64,000 nucleotides of DNA from Corallium rubrum (Eukaryota; Cnidaria; Anthozoa; Scleralcyonacea; Coralliidae): contig OZ036016.1 in assembly GCA_964035015.1 (NCBI GenBank), forward strand, positions 574,001-638,000, given 5' to 3'. The stretch's first letter is position 1. Each line of letters starts with the position of its first letter. The notes below the pieces were generated by a model. That model did no database searches and was not told the origin of the DNA. It was given only the letters and a program-made list of their open reading frames with translations. Positions 36,401-46,385 of the stretch are shown in pieces. The translations under genes were made by a program, and so were the position numbers.

Positions 36401-36902
36401 ATGTCGAAGAATGTATTAGCATTTGGCCAGATACTTTGGGACCAGTTTGTGTGGCATTGTTTTTGCTGCTAGCATAATACATCTGACGAGCCTTCTCAAG
36501 ATCACCTCCATGACTTTCAAAGTTGAAGATTTCAATATTGTTCAATGTGCTTCCAGGGTGACGTCTTTTAAGGTGCCTATTTTTTGTGTGAGAATCACGC
36601 CTTGACATGACATACACTTTTGGATCTTCATTTTGATGGAAGCATTCCAAACAAATACATCTGGTTTCAATAGCTTTGGCACTGGATTTAACCTGTGTTG
36701 ACTGAGGAGTCTTGTGCTTCAGGTCTAAATTGGAAGGGTACTTTATGCACCAAGAAGTGGGTTTTTTTGCTGGGGGCTCACTGTTTCCACAGTTCTTGCA
36801 TATAACTTTTGAACCATAACCTTCAAGATCTGGGTGATCATTATTCAAAGAAATTGCTACCACATATGGCATGAACTGGTCTTTTACAAATAGGACATTC
36901 AT
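33459..36902 (-). CDS. hAT-like transposase, 1147 codons, intact
   Basis: One open frame from ATG at 36902. N-terminal Cys pairs (CKNCG near 35, CICLEC near 82) and H-x4-H-x4-H (SHTKNRHLKRRH, 104-115) suggest a BED-type zinc finger for terminal-repeat binding. A Ser/Thr/Pro-rich linker follows to about 275. The RNase H-like core shows ITADKST (D494), CCDGQ (D576) and WDPSHWMNL (H609), in the order of the hAT acidic and C/H motifs; the last Glu was not assigned. TTRFWSS resembles the hAT TRW motif. Near the C-terminus, ESYYSTMKSQ and DWCLP are motifs I associate with related cnidarian proteins. The frame stays open 19 codons upstream to a TTTATAG acceptor, so an upstream exon is likely; a donor exists near 37697 but no start could be tied to it. 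It is expected to cut and paste the element in the nucleus. Being intact, it may be active or recently so. Confidence 0.8.
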   Translation of the reverse strand: MNVLFVKDQFMPYVVAISLNNDHPDLEGYGSKVICKNCGNSEPPAKKPTSWCIKYPSNLDLKHKTPQSTQVKSSAKAIETRCICLECFHQNEDPKVYVMSRRDSHTKNRHLKRRHPGSTLNNIEIFNFESHGGDLEKARQMYYASSKNNATQTGPKVSGQMLIHSSTSKKTSHFFASTQSNSVSTSKSHEQYQPTKPNDSIPIIEDASNPESHLLDKPDGKHCDVSKPKDVHEGLVSLNSKVDKLMETVKELKLTSSTPTVRKPIPRQSQLNLQFQNSDDWKDIKNIIDLTRNVPEVQFYSGDASDKTPSVLRWEVCYSLLVDRNNYSFKQENPAKIALRGIGKYSGSLSSGLLLSPEKTESVMTGGNQYWYEIMRCVKQHVSCNGDHSQLHFEALQHQAAVNRRSARGTKVTENFIRIAWSVIKSKSAAQHFENEVAAHISTGSDLGDMGHSRNHFSEILSAMNVWIDLQTGAHLSKPLPSTSFPTHFYITADKSTPQRISNQAIMLCPMIDGERVAIPVNSPVVYSSNEDGNPGSVSGGCADQLARQIIKTINEAYEDCENFPLKSSWQGTCCDGQYQAHDFKETLHNELNVPVDPVFSEIVWDPSHWMNLAILDIRDGKCGTSSTFLKRIVTRAKNIHTMFQRGKMLSSAIALSEEKDLKLRMTKGSCTTRFWSSQFQEFEIIIQSFAAYVQAFRTFGYSEVREYEILGNDFVIDLCAITDVMGIVIDLMVKLQSLSCPCWKICVWWPSVKKILEKFKNVSIEKPPESMKILKANIKDIVEERKFKDQHLVTGWLLESRNEEHDDWVARELRDCEADLRQFVVDIIHSLQSRYTDCVPDMCKYLTAIDLESLFSFLVGERRNGKPLISEAKLEEFGTDFFKKIVEYARSQEHVAAAIEEGSVEIDSRLSHFIHRKLKQALKDVLWNKKQTVVNWFSVVQKESLKPLASVLTSTSGNLMSFKVAKDQSFVEKCFVAVFHGDEREHIVTLNEEAVYRSMYMDEEIYSLCGKELCLIVDIALAKGGPESVVESYYSTMKSQQQPGGQSNNTLSLRTKLDWCLPNVLQGERMIKEVASLYIKGNEKKGLKKHRMPVLCDRPAIGNTSKVMKRIEKSDTRMPFLLRKVSVPCTMYINTADSRYMWINYA

Positions 36903-38335
36903 GTGCTCCAGTCGTTTCCTTGTTGCAACTGCAACAAATTTTTTCCGACCTTTTTTCCTATAAACAAGAACACTAGCAATAACTAAGTTTACTAAATTGC
37001 CAAATATATGTACAATTGTACATTATAATTATATACATGTATAGTTTTAAGGATTGCACCCAAAAAACTCTTATCTAGAATCTAAATGGCATATATTTAA
37101 AGAGGTTTTGTAAATTCTAAAAAATTCAATAAGAAATAAGGAAAATAGCTAGCGCTTGTGAGTTGTGAGCACTGAGCAGTGTCAGTGAGTTGTGAATTGT
37201 GACAACAAGTTTAACATATATCCAAATCAGTAGTCGAACAAAAAGAATAGTTCCATTGTTGTTATTGCAACTTTCAAGGTTTTATAAAGAAACCGACTTG
37301 ATCTAGTCATCCAGTTGAATGAGTTCAATGAGTTAATCATATTATTATATTATAGATCCACTGTCAGTCTGTCCTGACTCAAAACCCTTGAAGGCTTGAA
37401 CTACACTCTACAGGGCACAGGCCACAGGCCCACAGCGAAATTTTACGACTACAGCCTACGAGTTTCGAGAACATAATTTCATAATTCATTAATAATTCAT
37501 GAAGATTGAGGAAAGCATAGCTGTGACAATTGACAAAGCTCCTTATGTCAAATGTCAAATGTCAAATAGGAGACAGGAGTTAGGATTCTAATTCTATATA
37601 TTTTCACCCACTTCACTATTTGCCCTTACAAATTTAAACAGAAAGAAAACAACAATGCGCAATGCCTCGAATAATAAGCAAAAATAGTTGACTTACCATC
37701 ACTTTTCCCTAATATTTCAGTCCATCGTAGTTGCCTAGTTGGTGACTCCACTGACCCGGTCAACTCGGTGGAGTTCGGGCTTCGGACGACCTTCCTTCGG
37801 ACAATAAATTGATTTCGTAGTCAGGCTTTTAATAATCACGTGGTTTTCAAGATGGCAGGCACTTTCCTCACCAGTCACCCCGTCACAATCGCCAGGCGCC
37901 AGGTTGCCAGCCAACCCATTCGAATTTAGCGCTTGATGTGAAATATGAGCATCGAAGATTCAATAATAAAAATTTATTTGCTAAAAATTTGTTAGTACTA
38001 GTTGATGTACGCAATTTGCTGGCTGCTGTACGCCATTTCTCTAAAGCAAATTTCTCATTTTACACCAAATCACCCGCCAGGCAAAGCTTTCGTGTATCTG
38101 TGTGCGCCAAAAGTACCTTGGCGGGAGTTTCCTGGCCTTTGTGTCCGCCACAGATCTGTGGCGGAAGGCCCTTAGAATGCAGAGTGGATGCCAACGATAC
38201 TTACAAAAGTATTGATACTCGCAAAAACTATTGGTAAATTTCGATACCACTTGAGCCTGCGATGTTTTTGGTCAGTATCTATGAAAATCGGTGAATACTT
38301 CATCATGCATGATGTTGTTTTTAAATAAAAACATT

Positions 38336-38484
38336 GCCTCGTACCCAGGCGTCTCCACATACATATTTGCATACATATATACATTCATATTTACACAAAG
38401 TACTGCAATACTTCGTGTAAATATGAATGTATATATGTATGCAAATATGTATGTGGAGTCAGTGGAGACGCCTGGGTACGAGGC
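38336..38484. repeat. Hairpin MITE inside the hAT element
   Basis: GCCTCGTACCCAGGCGTCTCC at the left and its reverse complement at the right enclose arms of about 65 bp (CATATTTGCATACATATATA region) around an 18-bp loop. The CCCAGGCGTC end motif recurs in shorter repeats near 14855 and 20885. Confidence 0.8.
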
Positions 38485-38920
38485 AGATTAAAACATTTAA
38501 CTAAATAGTTATCACTTATATATTTAGGAAAACATTGAACATGCACGTTGATATTGTTCAGTTTAAGATTTAAAATCATAATTGCAAATCTTTATGCAGG
38601 TGATAGGCTATTCCTTGACTTGTTATATTTCTTACTTTAATATTCTTCTTATTTTAAAAGTTATTTCAATCAATGTAAAAATTGAAGTATCGGTATCGAT
38701 TTTGGTATCGGTATCGACCGGACTGGTATCGTATCGAACAAAAAAAGCTGGTATCGCCCATCCCTAGTGCACGTTAGAATGTGATAGTTCTTGTAACCCG
38801 CCGAGTTCGACAAAACCGCTGACGATATGAGCCCCCGACGTATCTTCGGAGTCGGAGAGTATTCGGCTCGCTCGTCGGGGGCTACAGTTCGTCACCACTT
38901 GCTTATACCACTTGTAAGTG

Positions 38921-39443
38921 TAAAGTGCTTATACCACTTGTGGAATTTAATTTTAATGTATTTGAATAGAGCAGACAAAGTTAGTTGATAAGTTATTTTG
39001 CCGTTTTTGATTTAGTCAAATAGTTCCTGACATATTGGCTTCTGAACATGCCAATTTTCAAAAATTTCCCTCGTTCATTTTAACACATTGGGGCCTGGGA
39101 CTCAGAAACGAGTCAATCCAAAACAACTACGTTTCGGTTTATTGATTCACAAAAACACATATATTTGACTGAAAAATCGAAATGTCGAGCTCACACCCGT
39201 TTTCCAGTACGCATATTGATTCCAACTAAGAAGACGGTCGTCTTAGGTTTCCGAGTCCCATGCCCCGTGCTTAAAAATGAACGACGGAAATTTTTGGCGA
39301 AATGGCCAAATTGGCATGTTTAAAGGCCTATACCTCAGAAACTATTAAAGTAAATCAAAAACGGCAAAATAAATTATTAACTAATCTATTCTAATCTAAT
39401 CTATTTAAATATGTTAAAATCCCACAAGTGATATAAACACTTT
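38921..39443. mobile_element. Inverted-repeat element, arms about 200 bp
   Basis: TAAAGTGCTTATACCACTTG at the left pairs with CAAGTGATATAAACACTTTA at the right. The arms continue through CCGTTTTTGATTTA and CATGCCAATTT. No open frame of interest. Confidence 0.75.
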
Positions 39444-40003
39444 AATTAATTAAATAACATGTTGCATGTAAAATAGGAAGTCAGTTAGGGTGCCCTGTGT
39501 CCCATGGACCCATAAACCAAAGCGAGCGGCGATTCCTTAGAGCGAAAAAGCCAGTTTTAACAAGGGAGCACATTAGAATGTGATCAGAGTTTTTAGTCCT
39601 TGATAAAATGCACTTTCTATCAGTGACGGCGCGAGGGGAACGGGCAAGGGGGGCATTCCCCCGCATTTTTTTTCCTGCCCCCCCCCCAATTTTCCCCCCT
39701 AATTTTTTTCTTTTGCCAATAATAGTACCAATAACGAAACTACTTTAGGATAAAGAACTGTAAATTGTTGGAAACTTAAAATACAGTTGTCAAAAATGCA
39801 AAAATGCCAAATACAGTTTTATAACAGTTACGTGAAAAAGGTTTGCCCCCCCCCCCCCCCTCCCAAACTGCGAGGCCTGGCGCCGCCGCCACTGCTCTCT
39901 ATTACAAAACGCAGGGGGGTGATTCTTACACTTACCTTTACAAAGTACAAGTATACATCTTTCGTCGCGGTTTAACGCATGCTACTGAGCGTGCCATTCT
40001 AAG
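39444..40003. other. No gene; C-run repeat
   Basis: Contains long C runs at about 39656-39698 and 39846-39860 and a GCGGCG-rich patch. No coding signal. Confidence 0.5.
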
Positions 40004-40110
40004 ACCCCGTTTACACTAGAGCAAAAGTATCCGGATTCACATTGTTTTTTATTCCCATTAGGATGAAAAACAATGTGAATCCGGATACTTTTGCTCTAGT
40101 GTAAACGTGG
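40004..40110. repeat. Near-perfect hairpin MITE
   Basis: GTTTACACTAGAGCAAAAGT, ATCCGGATTCACATTG and their reverse complements form 40-bp arms around a 20-bp loop. CTAAGA flanks both sides, a possible target duplication. Confidence 0.8.
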
Positions 40111-40194
40111 CCTAAGAGACGAGTAGTTTGTTACTTCCTTAGCTAAACCTAAAATATTCGTATGATTAGCATAAACATACAGTTTCACATAGGC

Positions 40195-40640
40195 CTAGAG
40201 TATGGGGGGCTGAGGGGCTTTAGCCCCCCGAGAAATTTTGCAGCAACTGACTCATCAATCACCATTCACCAATTATAGGTTACTGGTTAGGTTAAAGTAA
40301 CTGTATTACTGCCTCATTCCTGTCAGTCAAAAGCACCCATGTACACATATAAGTCGACCCAGTAAACACAACATCGAAATATTGTTGAAATGTGTTGTAT
40401 TTTAACTAGTTTTTACGACATTTCATGACCTTCAGTGTTCTTAAAAATTACCCCTCAGAATGCAGGAAATGGCACTTCCAAGACTCCAAAAATTTCCGGG
40501 GGAGCATGCCCCCAACCCCCCCCTAGAAGAGTCCCTTTTTGTACACGTCCCGCACGGGAAAATTTTTAAAAGGGTCCTGTTCTGCACTTCAGCCCCCCTG
40601 GACAAAAAAACTCTACGCCTATGCAGTTTCACGTTATTGA
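40195..40640. repeat. G/C-run dispersed repeat
   Basis: Starts GGGGGGCTGAGGGGC and includes CCGGGGGAGCATGCCCCC and GCCCCCCTGGAC. It resembles the repeats at 7.03 and 46.65 kb. Class unknown. Confidence 0.45.
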
Positions 40641-41195
40641 ACTCCAACGAAGTGTCCGGGATGAAATGACGTTGGTAACTGGTGCACAGGGGCGTAACTT
40701 GGGCATAAACATTTGAGGGTGTGAGATTGTTTGCTGGATAAAAAACGTGGGCGGATTTTTGGATTTTTCCCGTTTAAAATGGCTGATGGGTAAATCGGTA
40801 CAACGCTACAATGAACTCAGGTCACATGCCGCACAGTACAACGAACAGCCAAACACAGGTAATTCGAACAGGACAAACGGTAGACTTGCCACAAGTCGAC
40901 TGCTTTGTTGTTTTGATTCAAGATACAGCCAACAAACCGAAGCGAGACGGCGAGAACGAGCGACGAAGTTCCGCGAGAATGAGCGATGAAGTTGCGAGCA
41001 AAAACAGCGGAGCGGGCTACGACAAAAAAAAGAACTTTGGGAAAGTCTAAGCTACTTCATGTATAATTGCAGCCAGCAACTGACACTTTGTACCTGGCCA
41101 GGTTTCATTTTTTTCTCCGCTCCCCTTCCGTTATCCAACTTTATATATGGCCAGTTCTAGTTTTTGTATCTGCGCAGCAGATATATTGCTATCGT
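40641..41195. other. No gene recognised
   Basis: Two short frames (40747-41050) overlap here but match nothing I know, and no splice context supports them. Confidence 0.4.
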
Positions 41196-41197
41196 GT

Positions 41198-41232
<35 letters not shown>

Positions 41233-41375
41233 ATGTATGTATGTATGTATGTATGTATGTATGTATGTATGTATGTATGTATGTATGTATGTATGTATGT
41301 ATGTATGTATGTATGTATGTATGTATGTATGTATGTATGTATGTATGTATGTATGTATGTATGTATGTATGTGTG
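41196..41375. repeat. GT then GTAT microsatellite
   Basis: About 10 GT units followed by roughly 40 GTAT units. The long MYVC-type frames here are artefacts of the 4-bp period. Confidence 0.97.
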
Positions 41376-41439
41376 TTAGCTTTTTTGGGTAACCACTGAC
41401 CTGTAGTGTGTGCTGTGCTGTAACAATATTTCGTCCGGC

Positions 41440-42500
41440 CATATCACGAAGTCCTTCGAAGCGACAAAGTTTTGGATTAAAATACTACGATTTTCAGGGT
41501 TCTATTTTATACGATTTTTTCAAATTCACATATCTTGTACATAATTTAACGTTCTATCTAACTGTACGAATTTCGTGAATGGTACAAACCTACAGACGAT
41601 TCGGGAATACTTTAAAATGATTGCGTCTGACCGTACGCCAAGTGATAGCATAATAATGCAATTTGATATTTGCGCTCATCTCAGTTCAAATAGATTTTTC
41701 TCCGTTGCTATTCTATACGATTTGTTCTAATTCATATACGTTGTACAGAATTTTACGCTCTATCTAACCGTGCAAGTTTCCCAAATGGCACAAATCTTAC
41801 AGACGATTCAGCATTTACTTTAAATATGACCGCGTTTGACCGTATGTCAAGTAAATAGCGTAATAATGCAATTTGTTATTTGATATTTGCGCTCATGACG
41901 TCAGTTCAAATAGCCTTTTCTCCGTTGCTATTCTATACCGTGTTTTCTAATTCACATATGTTGTACAGAATTTAACGCTCTATATAACTGTTGAAGTTTC
42001 GTGAATGGCACAAACCTACAGACGATTCAGGGGTATACTTTAAAAACGCGGTATCCGCGGGCGGCTCAACTGTAATGAAGATATATCCCAATACGGCTAT
42101 TAGCCGTTAAATTCTATATTTCCGACAAAGTTTTTGACTAAAACACTATGATTTTTCAGGGTTCTATTCTATACGATTTTTTCTAATTCACATATGTTGT
42201 AGAGTATTTATGAATGGCACAAACTACACCCGATAATTGACATTTGATATTTGGCGCTCATCTCAGTTCAAATAGATTTTTCTCCGTTGCTATTCTACGA
42301 TTTTTTTTTTAATTCACATTTGTTGTACAGAATTAACGCTCTATCTAACGGTATAAGTTTCCAAAATGGCACAAACCTACAGGCGATTCAGGGGTATACT
42401 TTAGACCCGCGGTGTCCGGCTCAACAGCTGTGTTGGGATATATCTTCAGTTAGCCATTAAATTCTATATTTCCGACAAAGCTTTGCACTAAAACATTTCG
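41440..42500. repeat. Diverged tandem repeat, about 200-235 bp unit
   Basis: The motif GCTATTCTATACGATTT followed by AATTCACATATGTTGTAC recurs near 41500, 41705, 41926, 42161 and 42286. Each is followed by CGCTCTATCTAAC and CACAAACCTACAGACGATTC. The last unit is shortened. Confidence 0.8.
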
Positions 42501-42639
42501 CAGATAGGGGATATTGCTGATAAAACTGGTAAGTATTTTTAACGTGACTTATAGTAAACTTTTGACTGCGATCTACCACAGTTTTTGTGAGTCATGATAA
42601 ATTATTTTGGTCAGAGAATTGAACGTGTACTTTCTCTGA

Positions 42640-42770
42640 TCTTTAATTATCTTATAAGATCTCGATAAAATCTTATAAGATCTACGTGTAAAAATCTTAT
42701 AAGATTTTTCTTAAGATCTTACAAGATTTTCCAAGATCGCACAAGATCTTACCAGATCTTGACAAGTGAT
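42640..42770. repeat. Cluster of ATCTTATAAGAT palindromes
   Basis: ATCTTATAAGAT and degenerate AAGATCTTACAAGAT forms are repeated about eight times. No function is inferred. Confidence 0.7.
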
Positions 42771-42930
42771 TCTCACAGTGGTGGGTTTTGGCGCAGATAC
42801 ATGTACGCATAGCGGACCTTTTGTTACAACTTGCACTACGAGTTACGATAATAATAGACAATGTTGGAGGTTGCAAAGTGCAATTACCCTGAGCGAAGAA
42901 ATAAGGAAAGGAAGGCTCAGTAAATGCAAT

Positions 42931-43475
42931 GGACCTTTTCACCAATAGCGGTGCCATCTTGAATTTGCAATGCATCATGGTCTAGAACTATCCCAGAGAA
43001 ACTCTAAAGTTTTGTCAATCTATGTTGTTTTTGATCAGTGATCCCAATAATTATATACTCTGCTTGTATTGTTTATCTAAACCTTGATGGAGGTCATTAA
43101 ACTCATTATTTTGTGTTAAAAAATTAAAAAGGTGATTGCATAGTGTTGAGACACAATGAGGTAAAGTAACGTTACCTTTATAAATACTTTCGTGGCAACA
43201 ATGTCTACATATGAACGTTGTAATATTAGTAAATGTAATAATGCTTGGACGGATACATTTGGGATGAATCTATCCTTATAAATCTGAGAATTGTTGCTTT
43301 TTCCAATATCACAACAATTATATTTAGACATTGTCACCAGGAAAGCGTTTATAAAGAAAAAAAATACCTCATTGTGTCTCAACACCACCGTAATCACCTT
43401 TTTAATTAAGCTTGTTCCCTAAATAGACCACAATGCATTGCGAATTCAAGATGGCGCCGCTATTGGTGAAAGGTC
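42931..43475. mobile_element. Inverted-repeat element, uninterrupted relative of 16041-18461
   Basis: The arms begin GGACCTTTTCACCAATAGCG and end with its reverse complement. They continue through GGTGATTGC and TAGTGTTGAGACACAATG and their complements near 43370-43405. It supplies the empty site for the Crypton insertion. Confidence 0.8.
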
Positions 43476-43572
43476 AATTGTGCAATACTATTTTTTCTGC
43501 GGAATTCCTTCCTTTCTGTGGAATTCTACAATGAACTAGAGAAATCTTTTCCAAAAAAAATATACTTTCGAA

Positions 43573-44035
43573 CTAGTTGCCCGACAAAACTAGTATTTGA
43601 GCCATTGGGGGTGGGGTGGAGAAGTGCTGACCCCATCCACACACAAACACCCACCGGTGGTTACGTCCCTTGACGGTCATTCCCAGAAGGAAGATAGTCA
43701 CCAAAAGTATTAGACTGGTGGACAGAGGAAAACTGGTGGTAGCCATCCTGAAAACACGGGACGAGAAGGTACCACGCCAGGAGTTTGGCTGCATTCTACG
43801 GTAGTATTTACAGAATACAGCGTGGTTTCCAGGTTGATTATATCCTAATCTCACTGGAGGTTCTCGCATGCGCTGTGAAATTTCTCTATGCACAAGTTCA
43901 TCTATGTTCTCGGCTTCGTCATCTGGTTCCTCTAAGTCTGGGGGCTGGATGATGTTTTCTTCCACGGCATCTTCACTTGGAATTTCTTAATCAGGAATGT
44001 CTTCGTCTGCAGGTAATTCTACCATATTAACCTAA
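43573..44035 (-). other. Unidentified acidic open segment, possible retroelement tail
   Basis: The minus strand reads an acidic stretch (PDLEEPDDEAENIDELVHRE) followed by MREPPVRLGYN, which recalls C-terminal tails of some LTR-retroelement polyproteins. A TGA near 43988 interrupts the frame upstream. The assignment is weak. Confidence 0.25.
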
Positions 44036-44289
44036 TGACACGCCCCCCGCCCCCGACAACATATAGATAGTTTAATCTGCAATTACCTATACTACTAGAA
44101 ATACATGAACGCAACAACCCCTCGCCCGCTTTATATGCATTTTTTAACCCAGGGCGTTTATATGGCGTATATAAGCGCTCTGTTTTAACCCCATTCTCCC
44201 CCCCCAACCCCCCCCCAACCCCCTCTATCACTTAGATGGCTGCCAGTTCTGTAAAGAACGGAACTGCAACTGATGCGATTGACACACAA

Positions 44290-44778
44290 TTCGAGATGAG
44301 ACCCGGCCTAGCAGGAGTACTTGAAGCTAGAACTGTACCAACATAGCCAAAATGTTCGATCCAGTGGCGCACTATCACTGAAAATACCGCTAGAAACAGA
44401 AACATTTCAAGACTGCTGTGCAAAGCTTTTCAACGAACTCCCTGCACCTCTAAGAAACAACAATCATTTCAAATCCTTTTCGGGATGGATGAAAACTTTG
44501 CTGGCTAATGAGGTTTAAGGCAGATTTCCATTCAGTGCCTTTTTGCGCGCGATCGATTTTTTATATCAATTTCTATTCGTAAATGAAAAAGCGATCGTAA
44601 ACCTGCGCTGATAGTCCACAAAACAAACATGGCTGTTGCAATCAATCGAAAGTTATTATTTCGTCGATTGCTAAAGCGAAAAAAGTTTCTTTTATACGAA
44701 AGACTTTAGTTCTATAGATTAAGTTTAAGGGCAAAGCTACTATGTAGGTATGCCTTAATAAATTATTATTATTATTAT
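44290..44778 (+). mobile_element. LINE 3' fragment with ATT tail
   Basis: A frame at 44321-44518 reads NVRSSGALSLKIPLE, then AKLFNELPAPLR and FKSFSGWMKTLL. This resembles the extreme C-terminus of LINE reverse transcriptases (WN.LP...F...L pattern). It is followed by an untranslated stretch ending AATAAATTATTATTATTATT, a typical microsatellite tail. Confidence 0.6.
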
Positions 44779-45250
44779 GATAGTAACCGACGCACAGCGT
44801 AGATGTTATCGCTGGGTATCTCAGAACAGGACTGTCTATTGCCTGTAGACTAAGCCCCGTCCTTGCTGCCTTATATCAATTCCTTTCGTATAATGTGCGC
44901 TGTACCAAGTAAGGATGTCTTTTGTAGCTGAGGAATCTTTACCCCTAGGTCTAGATTCTCTATCCAATTTCCGAGTCTCTTGCTGACTGATCCAAGTGCT
45001 CCTACCACACACCAGTACAACCTCCACCTTCTTCATTCTCTGGCACAACTTTCCAATTTCAATCCTCAACTCCTCATACCTCTCAACCTTCTTGTTTTCC
45101 CTTGTTGCTACTTTACCGTCCTCCAGGATTGCCACATCAAGTTTCACACACTTTCTCTCCTTTTGGTCTATCAACACAATGTCTGGATTCCTATGCTTGA
45201 TCTTTCTATCACACTGCGCCATAAATTCTCACAACACCTTCGCCTCCTTA

Positions 45251-45915
45251 TTTTCCACTGCTCTCTCAGCCTCATGTTCGTATCACTTCTCAGCTTTCTT
45301 CAACCCATACTTACCACACATGTTCCACTACTCTCTCAGCCTCATGTTCCTATCACTTCTCAACTCTCTTCAACCCATACTTACCATACATGTTCCACTA
45401 CTCTCTCAGCCTCATGTTCCTATCACTTCTCAACTCTCTTCAACCCATACTTATCACACATGTTCCACTACTCTCTCAGCCTCATGTTCGTATCACTTCT
45501 CAACTTTCTTCAACCCATACTTACCACACATGTTCCACTACTCTCTCAGCCTCATGTTCGTATCAGTTCTCATCTTTCTTCAATCCATACTTACCACACA
45601 TGTTCCACTACTCTCTCAGCCTCATGTTCGTATCACTTCTCAGCTCTCTTCAATCCATACTTACCACACATGTTCCACTACTCTCTCAGCCTCATGTTCC
45701 TATCACTTCTCAGCTCTCTTCAATCCATACTTACCACACATGTTCCACTGCTCTCTCAGCCTCATGTTCGTATCACTTCTCAGCTCTCTTCAACCCATAC
45801 TTACCACACATGTTCCACTACTCTCTCAGCCTCATGTTCCTATCACTTCTCAGCTCTCTTCAATCCATACTTACCACACATGTTCCACTACTCTCTCAGC
45901 CTCATGTTCGTATCA
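45251..45915. repeat. 70-bp satellite derived from LINE coding sequence
   Basis: About 9.5 units, with CTCTCTCAGCCTCATGTTC at 45261, 45331, 45401 and every 70 bp to 45891. On minus the unit encodes NMCGKYGLKKAEK then stop then YEHEAERVVE, which is exactly the missing LINE segment between the flanking coding fragments. Long His/Leu-rich plus-strand frames are by-products. Confidence 0.9.
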
Positions 45916-46149
45916 CCATAGATAATGGAAGGGGAACTGGATAGGAAACTTACGAAACCGGAAACGATGTTTGCACAACTTGCTATGGTAATTCTACGCT
46001 TATAAACACTTTTGTCTAATTTCAGCAATAGGTGCATTAGCTCCTTATAAGTGTGTAATTACCATAGCAAGTTGTGCAAACAACGTTTCCGGTTCTTTAA
46101 CCTAGCTCGTTTGAAGTTTCCTATCCAGTTCCCCTTCCATTATCTATGG
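45916..46149. mobile_element. 234-bp MITE inserted in the satellite
   Basis: Ends CCATAGATAATGGAAGGGGA and its reverse complement, with TATCA at 45911-45915 and 46150-46154 as target duplication. The arms continue through TTGCACAACTTGCTATGGTA. Confidence 0.85.
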
Positions 46150-46385
46150 TATCACTTCTCAGTTGTCTTCAATCCATACTTATATCACACATGTTCCAGT
46201 GAACAATTCTTGCTACTCCATCATGTCTCTTCTTGTACTTCGTTTGTACCAACTTACCACATCCACTCACAATATGCCACACTTTCGCCGTCTCTGTCTT
46301 GTCAATCTTGTTCTTCACGTATTTTGTCCTCAACGCCTGCTTCTGTGCTGCACAGAGTAAGACCTCACTTTCTGGCTTCAAATCT

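Larger units (their letters stand above)
33162..38766 (-). mobile_element. Complete hAT-like DNA transposon
   Basis: A 5605-bp element with perfect 16-bp terminal inverted repeats TAGGGATGGGCGATAC. It is flanked by identical 8-bp duplications GTGCACGT (33154-33161 and 38767-38774). The 8-bp target size and TAGGG ends are diagnostic of the hAT superfamily. The right subterminal region (38687-38760) has at least seven GTATCG/CGATAC motifs, likely transposase-binding repeats. The single large minus-strand gene inside is uninterrupted. A small hairpin element (38336-38484) sits in its 5' region. Confidence 0.9.
44836..46385 (-). pseudogene. LINE polyprotein C-terminus with restriction-like endonuclease, disrupted
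   Basis: On the minus strand the order is as follows. 46381-46160 carries KPESEVLLCAAQKQALRT, then HIVSGCGKLVQ..YKKRHDGVARIVHWNMC, a Cys/His region. Next come the tandem satellite and a small MITE. 45250-44836 carries AQCDRKIKHRNPDIVLIDQK, which has a PD-(D/E)xK-like pattern, then KVERYEELRIEIGKL. After a frameshift the end reads VVGALGS...QKTSLLGTAHIIRKELI. The set fits LINEs with a C-terminal restriction-like endonuclease (R2/NeSL-type) as I know them. Trp-to-stop changes and frameshifts show it is dead. Confidence 0.7.

Noticed and set aside
39787-41050. Short frames with Pro or basic stretches as small genes
   Set aside because: They overlap C runs and repeats, and no splice or domain evidence supports them.
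41067-41442. MYVC / IHTY repeat frames
   Set aside because: Products of the GTAT microsatellite.
44980-45944. Two overlapping plus-strand frames of over 300 codons rich in Leu, Ser and His
   Set aside because: They are antisense to a LINE and run through the 70-bp satellite, and the repeat length makes frames rotate.
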